11,252 nucleotides of DNA from a bacterium ADurb.Bin374 (GTDB lineage Bacteria > Riflebacteria > Ozemobacteria > Ozemobacterales > Ozemobacteraceae), in contig MWAR01000552.1 in NCBI GenBank assembly GCA_002068715.1, forward strand, positions 1 through 11,252. The letters run 5' to 3'. Within the stretch, counting starts at the first letter, position 1. Each line of letters begins with the position of its first letter. Position numbers and translations under genes: made by a program. This document shows, piece after piece, positions 1 to 6,776 of this stretch. The notes beneath the pieces are model-generated. The model was not told the DNA's origin. It saw nothing but the letters and a program-made list of their open reading frames with translations, and made no database searches.

Positions 1-956
1 TCGAGCCGGAGGTCGTCGGGGCGCGCGCCGGCAGTGAATACACAGAGGCCGAGGAGGATCGCGAACCAGAGCGTCACGGCACGGATCAGCAGAGTGGCCG
101 TGACGGAGGCGTCGCCGGCGATGCCGGCCGAAACGAAGAAGAGGCTGAGGGTCCCCTCGGTCACGAGCAGCCCTCCCGGCAAAAACGAGAGGGCACCGGT
201 GATCGAGCCGAACGCGTGGGCGAACACCGAGAGGCCGAACAGCTCGGGCCGCACGACTCCGAGCCCGCCGAAGATCAGATACAGCGCGGCCCCTTCCCAT
301 GCCCAGGAAAAGGCGCTGAGCGGCACGGTGACGAGCAGGGCGGGCAGAGTCAGCAGGGTGCGGGTGCTTTCCTCGAGTGCCCGGATCATCGTTCTGAGCC
401 TGGGCCTTCCGGGGGCCAGGCGATCGGCGGCCCGGTCGAGCACCTTCCAGAACACGGGTCTAGTCGCGGCGGCCAGTCCGATGGCCAGCAGGATGCCGCA
501 GACGATAAGCGTTTTGCCGCCCCAGGCGAACCGCGAAAACCCGAAGGCGGCGAGGCACATCAGACCCAGCAGGTCGGTGAGGCGCTCGGCGAGCACGATG
601 GGTGCGGTGCGGGAAACGGGGATGCCGTATCGATTGCGCAGCAGCAGGGATTTCACGACCTCACCCAGCTTGCCCGGGCTCAGCACCATCACGAACGAAG
701 CGAAGAAGACCCACAGGCTGTCGCGCAGGGCGATTCGCACCCCCAGCCGGCGCAGAAAATACTCCCATTTCGCGAACCGCAGCAGGTAGTTGAGGCTGAC
801 GAACGTGAGAATCACCGGAATCAGGCGGTGAGGGAACGCCGCCAGCGCCGCCGTAACGCGGCCGAGATCCGTGAGAAGCACGGCAAGGCCGGCGAGGATG
901 CACGCCGCGACGATCGCCCAGCCACCGGCGCCGCGGAGAAGCTTCATCGGATTCAT
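1..956 (-). CDS. Flippase-like membrane protein, LPG-synthase TM / UPF0104 family (3' end cut by window edge)
   Basis: This is a polytopic inner-membrane protein of the lysylphosphatidylglycerol-synthase transmembrane family (UPF0104, COG0392-like). Members of the family flip or help make lipids or lipid-linked sugars; the substrate here cannot be told. I read 318 codons on the minus strand, starting at the ATG at 956-954 (MNPMK) and running off the left edge. An in-frame TGA sits 12 nt upstream of the ATG, so no longer N-terminus is possible. Family landmarks are the SPGKLGE motif at residues 93-99, ERLTD at 124-128 and PGG..VTEG at 260-268, set among about seven hydrophobic segments (near 13-31, 45-60, 80-106, 129-165, 203-234, 240-280 and 288-309). 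There is no sign of the soluble lysyltransferase domain of MprF in the visible part. No clear Shine-Dalgarno precedes the start; the Met at 947 is an alternative. The gene is divergent from the cyclase operon and shows no obvious functional tie to it. Confidence 0.85.
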   Translation of the reverse strand, partial: MNPMKLLRGAGGWAIVAACILAGLAVLLTDLGRVTAALAAFPHRLIPVILTFVSLNYLLRFAKWEYFLRRLGVRIALRDSLWVFFASFVMVLSPGKLGEVVKSLLLRNRYGIPVSRTAPIVLAERLTDLLGLMCLAAFGFSRFAWGGKTLIVCGILLAIGLAAATRPVFWKVLDRAADRLAPGRPRLRTMIRALEESTRTLLTLPALLVTVPLSAFSWAWEGAALYLIFGGLGVVRPELFGLSVFAHAFGSITGALSFLPGGLLVTEGTLSLFFVSAGIAGDASVTATLLIRAVTLWFAILLGLCVFTAGARPDDLRL

Positions 957-1018
957 ACCGGTGCATCATCGCAGATTCAACAGCTCGAAGCAATCTTTCC
1001 TGTGCTACCATCACCCCC
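957..1018. promoter_or_regulatory. Divergent intergenic spacer between the flippase-like gene and the cyclase operon
   Basis: Only 62 bp separate the two divergent start codons, so promoters for both directions must lie here or inside the flanking genes. Neither start has a visible purine-rich ribosome binding site. On the minus strand, TTGCTT (993-988) and GATGAT (970-965) lie 17 nt apart and could be a weak -35/-10 pair for the flippase-like gene. They match the consensus at only 3/6 and 4/6 positions, so this is a weak suggestion. Confidence 0.35.
1003..1011 (+). promoter_or_regulatory. Possible extended -10 promoter of the cyclase operon
   Basis: The bases TGCTACCAT fit the extended -10 pattern TGnTAnnnT. 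No good -35 lies 17 nt upstream, which is tolerated for extended -10 promoters. Transcription would start about 7-8 nt downstream, at or next to the ATG at 1019. Together with the absence of a Shine-Dalgarno this suggests a leaderless mRNA. The assignment rests on one short motif. Confidence 0.3.
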
Positions 1019-3865
1019 ATGATGGCGGACAAGACCAGAGTGGCTCCGGAAGGGAACCAGAAGGGCAGGCGGCGAGCGCTGGCCTGGGCGGCGGTGTTTT
1101 TCCTCGTCGTTTTCGTCCTTCCGGCGGCGGGGTTGTGGCTCCTGACGGAGCGGTTCGAGGCATCGGCCGAAACCGCGCGCGAGGCAGAGTGCCGCAAGAA
1201 GGCCCGCGAGCTGGTGATGCGCCTGAGAAGTGCCCTCGACCGCAACGTCGTCATCACCGAAAAACTCGGCCTGTTCCGGCATTCCGTCGTCTCCGAGCGG
1301 CGCGGCCGCCAGCTCGATGCGGCATCCGCCGGCAGGCACGACGAGGCTCTCAGGCGCATCTTTCCCAGGGATACCCAGATCCACTGGTTCGACGCCTCCG
1401 ACCGCCTGATCGCGATTCCGGGGCGTCCCCTGCCGCCCGGCCAGCGCGCCTGGCAGGCGTTTCTGAAAGCCGCCCGGGACGATGAGAAAACCCTCACCAC
1501 GGGCGAAATGACCCTCGCCCAGGGGTTCCTCAAAAAGACGTTCGGCGGCATCGCCACGCTGAACTATCTCCGCAGGTCACGCGCCCTGGCGACCGAGGTG
1601 TTCATCAGGGGAAAGCTTCACTCGATCGCCGTCATCACCTTCAACTCCCGCCGGGCCGACCCGTCGACACCAGTGAAACGCAGGCTCGGAAGCTGCATTT
1701 TCATCGCCCCGCTGTACAAAGCGAAACAGGACTGGGAACTCGAGCGCGCGATGCGCATGCTTTCCGGCCCTGAAACGGCCGTCGGCGGTATCCGACAGAC
1801 CACCGGCGAAGGCCCGGCGGCGGAGCCTCTCTCGCCCGGCATGCTCCACGGCCTATGGGAGCTCCTCGAAAAAGGACAGTCGGTCTATTCGTCAGAGGAG
1901 TGGTTTGTATACTCACAAGTATATGACAAGGACACTGACCTGATGCTGACCGTCGCGATCCGGTTCCCGGAAAAGTCGCAATGGATCACCACCGCCACGA
2001 TCGCGTCCCGGGCCGGCCTCGTGGGGGGCGTCCTTGCCGCGGGTCTCGCCCTGTTCCTTCTCGGGTCGGGCTGGTGGCGCCCCAGGGTCAGTCTCGAAAA
2101 GAAGTTCAAGATCGCCGCGGCGGCACTGACGCTGCCTTCGCTGCTCGCCATGACCCTGCTGGGCTTCGAGCACCTGAACCGCCTTTCCCAGAGCCGCACG
2201 GACAATCTTCTGAAGCAGCTCGAAAGCAATCTCTGCGGAATAGAGCAGCGGCTCGCTTCCGAACTCGGCCGACTCGAAAGCGAGCTGCTCGCGATGGTCA
2301 ATCACCTGACCCCGGCAGCCGTTTCATCCGAAGCCGAGTTCGACGAGCTGCTGGCGCCGTTCAGGAATTTCGGCCTTTCCAGGGCCGTGGTGGTGTTTCG
2401 TGACGGGCGCTCCTACGAGTATCACCTCGCAGACAGCAGGGCCAGCTGGGGAATTCTCGATGCGATCGGCAAGCGGACGATGGAGTATTACGGGTTCAAA
2501 CCGCCGAAAAGGCCGAATGAGCGTCCATTTCCGCCAGAGTTCGAGATCCTGTTTCCGAAACAGGGCTTCACGGGCCAGGCCAGAACCATGTTCAACAGGC
2601 TCAATCCGATCCAGTTCGCCAACCAGTCGACCGTCATTTTCCAGACATTCCTGCGCTCGCAAATCGACAACAGGCCGCTGGGCTTTTTCAGCGCGCATTT
2701 CGACCACCTGAACCTGAACGCGAAGATCATGGAGCGGGCCCTGAACGACCTCCGGAGATGCGGTGCCAGCCTGGCCGCCATCGGTGACATCCCGGCGACG
2801 CCCTTCTTCACAGGAACAAATGCGGCCCTGCGCAAGATTCTCGACCTGGTGCGGTTCACCAGCCAGAACGTTCAGACCACCCAGGAGATCCGGAACCGGC
2901 AATGGCTGGTGCGGGCACGGCCTCTCAAAGGGATAGACGCCGCCGGCATCTCGCTGGTGCGCGCCGACCTGAAAGACCCGTCATGGCCTGCGACCGCAGC
3001 AATTCTCTCGATGGTCGTCTGCGGGGGCGTCCTCGCCTCATTCTGGGCGGTGAACCGCCTGCGGAGCCTGCTCATCGAGCCACTGTCGGCTCTTCTCGAG
3101 GCCGTGAAACGGGTCGAGGGTGGCGACTACCGGACTCGCATGATGTCGACCGCCGACGACGAGCTCGGAGTGCTGATCCGGAGGCTGGCCGTCCTCATCC
3201 AGGGTCTCAGGCACAAGGCTCGCATGACGCCGTTTCTCCGGGCCGATCTCGTCGAGAGCGCCGCGGCGCACACACCAGACGCCGGACGCCGCCAGCAGCT
3301 GACGGTCCTGTTTGCAGGCCTGCGCGGGTTCGGCAGCATCGAAGCACAGCTTCAACCGGAGGAGGCGATGGGGCTGATGAGCAGGTATCTCGGCCTCTGC
3401 GAGACTGCCGTGAAACGCCATGGCGGGGATATCGACAAGTTCATCGGCGACACGGCGATGGCGATATTCAGGGAGCAGCCGGGCTCGCATCCGGCCGGGC
3501 TCCGGGCCGCCAGGGCGGCCATCGAGATCGGCCTCGGGATGGACCGCTGGATGGCGGATGACGCGGCGTTCGCGGGAGTACAGCTCCGGCATGGCGTCGG
3601 GTTTGCCTCGGGAACGCCGGTCCTCGGCCATATCGGCTCTCTTCGCAAACGCCTCGATGCGACCGTGATCGGCGATACCGTGAACCTCGCCGCGCGTCTC
3701 GAAAAACTGGCCGGGCGCGACGCGAATCCCCGCATTCTCACGACCGCATCAACCATCGCGGGGCTGGAAGCGGACATCCTCCCGGTGGCGACGTCGATCC
3801 AGAGCGTTCGCGGAAGGCAGGAATCGGTCGAGGTGATCGGGATCAGGAGACCGGATGATGCCTGA
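1019..3865 (+). CDS. Membrane class III nucleotide cyclase, dual ectodomain + HAMP; catalytic domain lacks first metal Asp (C2-like)
   Basis: This 948-aa protein has the layout of a transmembrane sensor cyclase. TM1 lies near residues 20-42 and is followed by a large extracytoplasmic region. A TM2/TM3 hairpin (about 329-350 and 365-383) precedes a second extracytoplasmic region (about 384-655). TM4 (658-680) leads into a HAMP domain (Pro688, DDELG 713-717) and a C-terminal class III cyclase domain (about 758-935). I cannot name the two ectodomains. In the cyclase domain, KFIGD (Lys807, metal Asp811) and TVIGDTVNLAAR (Thr882, Asn889, Arg893) are intact, and the Lys/Thr pair fits ATP rather than GTP. 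The first metal site, normally FxDIRGFT, reads FAGLRGFG, with Gly767 replacing the Asp. A homodimer should therefore be inactive or very weak, and the protein looks like a C2-type half. ATG 1019 and ATG 1022 are both possible starts; no Shine-Dalgarno is visible. The last 11 nt overlap the next, paralogous cyclase. The family call is firm; the activity state is inferred. Confidence 0.9.
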   Translation: MMADKTRVAPEGNQKGRRRALAWAAVFFLVVFVLPAAGLWLLTERFEASAETAREAECRKKARELVMRLRSALDRNVVITEKLGLFRHSVVSERRGRQLDAASAGRHDEALRRIFPRDTQIHWFDASDRLIAIPGRPLPPGQRAWQAFLKAARDDEKTLTTGEMTLAQGFLKKTFGGIATLNYLRRSRALATEVFIRGKLHSIAVITFNSRRADPSTPVKRRLGSCIFIAPLYKAKQDWELERAMRMLSGPETAVGGIRQTTGEGPAAEPLSPGMLHGLWELLEKGQSVYSSEEWFVYSQVYDKDTDLMLTVAIRFPEKSQWITTATIASRAGLVGGVLAAGLALFLLGSGWWRPRVSLEKKFKIAAAALTLPSLLAMTLLGFEHLNRLSQSRTDNLLKQLESNLCGIEQRLASELGRLESELLAMVNHLTPAAVSSEAEFDELLAPFRNFGLSRAVVVFRDGRSYEYHLADSRASWGILDAIGKRTMEYYGFKPPKRPNERPFPPEFEILFPKQGFTGQARTMFNRLNPIQFANQSTVIFQTFLRSQIDNRPLGFFSAHFDHLNLNAKIMERALNDLRRCGASLAAIGDIPATPFFTGTNAALRKILDLVRFTSQNVQTTQEIRNRQWLVRARPLKGIDAAGISLVRADLKDPSWPATAAILSMVVCGGVLASFWAVNRLRSLLIEPLSALLEAVKRVEGGDYRTRMMSTADDELGVLIRRLAVLIQGLRHKARMTPFLRADLVESAAAHTPDAGRRQQLTVLFAGLRGFGSIEAQLQPEEAMGLMSRYLGLCETAVKRHGGDIDKFIGDTAMAIFREQPGSHPAGLRAARAAIEIGLGMDRWMADDAAFAGVQLRHGVGFASGTPVLGHIGSLRKRLDATVIGDTVNLAARLEKLAGRDANPRILTTASTIAGLEADILPVATSIQSVRGRQESVEVIGIRRPDDA
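3845..3850 (+). promoter_or_regulatory. Ribosome binding site of the second cyclase, inside the first cyclase gene
   Basis: AGGAGA lies within the last codons of the upstream cyclase. It is 4 nt from the ATG at 3855 and 7 nt from the ATG at 3858. The spacing favours 3858 as the true start (N-terminus MPENP rather than MMPENP). The stop of the first gene (3863-3865) lies just past both starts, so the two cyclases are probably translationally coupled and made in similar amounts. Confidence 0.6.
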
Positions 3866-6761
3866 GAACCCGCTTCCGAGAAGCCGCAGTATCTTGTTTC
3901 TCGCGGTCCCGATCCTGTTCCTGATCGGCTGGTACTGCCTCGACGTCATCGAGGAAAGCCGCGAGCGGGCGATCCGCGTCCAGCATATCGATTCGCTCAG
4001 GAACATCCTTCCCCTGATGCGGGAACGTCTGACACCGCAGAGCCTCGCCCAGGAGAAAATGCTCGCCGGTCTGTTTCGAGCGCGGGATCTGGACGGGAAA
4101 ACCGCGAGCATCATCGTCGCCCGATGGCGCAGGGCGTTCGGCCGAAATATAAAGTATGCGATATGGAACAAGGATTCCGTCCTGCAGGCCTCGTACGGTT
4201 TCACCCCGAAGGATCTCGACGCCATCCTCTCGATCTCGAACGCAAGACGGGGCCTGGAACCCGGCGAGCCTGTTTTCCGCGACAAGCCCATGTCGTTCTG
4301 GCCTGCCGTCGAGCATCTCTTCTCGAAGACAGTGAATCCCCTGGGAAGAAACCCCATCAGCCTCTCGACCTCGAAATTCATCGGCAGAACGGGCCAACTG
4401 CTGATGGGCCCCTGGTTCCCCGACATGGTGTTCGACTGCGAAGCGACGAAGGACCTGGGCCGAGCATCGGCTACGCTTTCCGTCGCACCGTCTCCCTGCG
4501 CTGGCATCATCGCCCTCTTCGTCCCGAACCGGGAGATCCGCACGTCCCGCTGGCTGAAAAAAGCTCTCGATCTGCCGGCGTCGGACATCGGAGCCCCGCG
4601 GATTCACCTGCTTTCCGGGCGGCGCATGCTTTCGGGTAACGCGGGCGTTCCGGGATTGTCGGCCGGGCTGGCGCGCCGGATCGCCCTCGAGTCGGAATCC
4701 CTTTCCGAAGGCACCCTGCTCGACGAAGGGATGACGGGCGTCGCGTTCGTGAAAAAAGCCGGATGGCCGGACGCGGTCGCGCTGCACGTCCGGGAGATGG
4801 ACCGCCCGTTCCGGCTCGCCCGTTCCCCGTTGATCGCCGCCCCCCTGGCGCTGCTCGCCGCCGTCATACTGCTGGCCGCCAGATTCGAAGCCGGAGGGCA
4901 AGTTGCAGCCGGCCTTCTGCGCCAGTGCATGCTCATCTGCGCCATCGTCAGCGTCATTCCAGTGAGCGGTCTCATCTGGACCGGCCTCATAGGCAGCCAG
5001 AGTCGTTCCGACTCCCGGCGTTCCGATGTGATGCAACGCCTCGTACAGCGTCTCGAACAGGTCGAGGCCGGACATGCATCCTATATGAGCACGCTGGTCA
5101 AGCCTGTGAGGAAATTCATCGAGGATCCCGGATGGCGCAGGGGTCTACTGCCTCCCGACGTCATTGCGTCCGCTCTCCCGAGACTCGGCGCTTCGTACAT
5201 GCAGGCCCTGTATGTGTTCGAAAACAACGGCGCATCCCATCATCTGCCGACGGGCCCGTTCGACGCAGCCGACAAGAGCAAGGAGCAGGTGCGGATACTT
5301 ATCACCTCGCTCCTGCAGTTCGTCCAGTCGACGATTCTGTCGGATGGTTCTTCGGAAGGCGATCAGCGGCAGAACCTCCATCTCGATCTCAAGGGCGGCA
5401 TGGTGTATGACACCATGGCGATGGCGATCGGCCCCGAAAACATCTACCAGCAGTCGGTCACGTTCGACCGGCTCGTGCCGTTCCAGTTGTTTCACGAAAC
5501 GACCTCGGTCATTTTTCACCAGGTCCTCGATGAAACCCTCAGGTCGACCATGTTCCTCTTTGCCGTCATGAACAGAAAACTCCTCTGCCAGAAGGAAATC
5601 GCCGAAATCATCAACGGTCATACCCGCTCCGCGACCGCCCCTCCTCCGCTCGTGCTGGCGCAGGATTCCGAGCAGGAATGGCCACTGACCTACCCGCTCT
5701 CTCAAACCATGGATCCGGCGATGTATTTACTGCTGCGCCGCGTGAAGGAGGAGGGAGGAAATATTCAGACCCGTATATCACTGCGGGGAACTCCCTGTCA
5801 CGTCGTGGCAAGGCCGCTCGCCGGCATGGATATGATCGGGGCTGCCGTGGAGCCGGTCGATCGGGAAAACGGCCTCTCGGTGCCGGCGGGACTCTTCGCT
5901 GCCGCGTATCCCCTCATGATCGTCACCCTCGCCCTCATCCTCTTCCGGTCGTTCTTCCTGAGCCCGGTCGCCGAGATGCGCAAAACGGTCGAGGCGATCG
6001 CGGCCGGCGATTACGAACGCCGCCTGCCGGTGCTGACGGATGACGAGATCGGCAGCCTGTGCCTCAGCTTCAATGCCATGGCACGCGACCTGGCCGAGAA
6101 AGAATTCCTGCGCCGGTTCATCTCGGATCTGACGATGCAGGCCGTCGCCGGCCGCCACCGCCAAACCGCCACCCGCCTTTCCGCCACGGTGATGTTCACC
6201 GACATCCGGGGCTTCACCACGATGTCCGAGAGCCAGCCGCCCGAGAAGATCACGGCGATGCTCAACGAGTATCTGACCCGCATGGAAGCGGTGATCGAGG
6301 CGCACGGCGGCACGATCGACAAGTTCATCGGCGACGCGATCATGGCCGTCTTCCTCCCCACCCACGGAATGGCGCCGTCGGGCGAGCGCGCCATCAGGGC
6401 CGCGTTCGGCATGCGCCGCGAGCTCGCCGTCTTCAACGCGGCCAGGCGCGCGGCCGGCGAGTTCGAGATTGCGATCGGCAGCGGCATCGCCACGGGCGAG
6501 ATCCTCATGGGCGTGCTCGGCCGCTCCGACGGCCGTCAGGACTTCACCGTAACCGGACCGACGGTCAATATATCTGCATCTATGGAAAAACGTTCGAAGG
6601 AAACGCGCCGCACGCCGATCGTCGCGTGCCCCATAACCGTCGAAGCCGCTTCCGCGCATATCGAAGCGGAACTCCTTTCCGGAGCATACGGAAAGCCGGT
6701 TGGTTTCGAAGTGGTCTCGATCGCCGATTCCGAGGTATCATTGAATCATTCCGACACCTGA
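3855..6761 (+). CDS. Membrane class III nucleotide cyclase, dual ectodomain + HAMP; keeps metal Asps, lacks transition-state Arg (C1-like)
   Basis: This 968-aa protein repeats the layout of its upstream neighbour: TM1 (about 12-29), ectodomain, TM2/TM3 (about 326-342 and 358-377), second ectodomain, TM4 (about 680-702), HAMP (Pro704, DDEIG 729-733) and a class III cyclase domain (about 775-945). The two share weak similarity outside the catalytic domain too, for instance STVIFQTFL against TSVIFHQVL and VRARPLKGID against VVARPLAGMD, so they look like diverged tandem duplicates. Metal binding is intact: FTDIRGFT (Asp783) and KFIGD (Lys823, Asp827). In the later motif TVTGPTVNISASME, Asn905 is kept but Ser909 replaces the transition-state Arg, Pro902 replaces the usual Asp, and the C-terminal KGK-type phosphate-contact motif is not recognisable. 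The domain resembles a C1-type half that would need a partner supplying Asn/Arg. The start is probably 3858 rather than 3855. The family is firm; heterodimer function is inferred. Confidence 0.9.
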   Translation: MMPENPLPRSRSILFLAVPILFLIGWYCLDVIEESRERAIRVQHIDSLRNILPLMRERLTPQSLAQEKMLAGLFRARDLDGKTASIIVARWRRAFGRNIKYAIWNKDSVLQASYGFTPKDLDAILSISNARRGLEPGEPVFRDKPMSFWPAVEHLFSKTVNPLGRNPISLSTSKFIGRTGQLLMGPWFPDMVFDCEATKDLGRASATLSVAPSPCAGIIALFVPNREIRTSRWLKKALDLPASDIGAPRIHLLSGRRMLSGNAGVPGLSAGLARRIALESESLSEGTLLDEGMTGVAFVKKAGWPDAVALHVREMDRPFRLARSPLIAAPLALLAAVILLAARFEAGGQVAAGLLRQCMLICAIVSVIPVSGLIWTGLIGSQSRSDSRRSDVMQRLVQRLEQVEAGHASYMSTLVKPVRKFIEDPGWRRGLLPPDVIASALPRLGASYMQALYVFENNGASHHLPTGPFDAADKSKEQVRILITSLLQFVQSTILSDGSSEGDQRQNLHLDLKGGMVYDTMAMAIGPENIYQQSVTFDRLVPFQLFHETTSVIFHQVLDETLRSTMFLFAVMNRKLLCQKEIAEIINGHTRSATAPPPLVLAQDSEQEWPLTYPLSQTMDPAMYLLLRRVKEEGGNIQTRISLRGTPCHVVARPLAGMDMIGAAVEPVDRENGLSVPAGLFAAAYPLMIVTLALILFRSFFLSPVAEMRKTVEAIAAGDYERRLPVLTDDEIGSLCLSFNAMARDLAEKEFLRRFISDLTMQAVAGRHRQTATRLSATVMFTDIRGFTTMSESQPPEKITAMLNEYLTRMEAVIEAHGGTIDKFIGDAIMAVFLPTHGMAPSGERAIRAAFGMRRELAVFNAARRAAGEFEIAIGSGIATGEILMGVLGRSDGRQDFTVTGPTVNISASMEKRSKETRRTPIVACPITVEAASAHIEAELLSGAYGKPVGFEVVSIADSEVSLNHSDT

Positions 6762-6764
6762 CGC

Positions 6765-6769
6765 GGAGG
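6765..6769 (+). promoter_or_regulatory. Ribosome binding site of the GIRPD-repeat protein
   Basis: GGAGG lies 7 nt before the ATG at 6777 and 4 nt after the stop of the second cyclase. It is a strong, well-spaced Shine-Dalgarno, the best in the operon, and it fixes the start. Confidence 0.8.
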
Positions 6770-6776
6770 CTGCACG

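Noticed and set aside
661..1557. Minus-strand open frame running across the flippase-like gene and into the first cyclase
   Set aside because: It is out of frame with the well-supported flippase-like protein, crosses the divergent spacer and shows no family likeness.
1908..1923. Small palindrome TATACT/AGTATA inside the first cyclase
   Set aside because: It is short, lies within ordinary coding sequence and has no context suggesting a regulatory role.
1019..3865. First cyclase as a decaying pseudogene
   Set aside because: The full 948-codon frame, all TM segments, HAMP and the other catalytic residues are intact. Loss of one metal Asp with everything else kept fits specialisation better than decay.
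3843..5075. Minus-strand open frame opposite the second cyclase
   Set aside because: It is antisense to a coding region with clear TM and ectodomain structure, and its composition is a GC-rich shadow.
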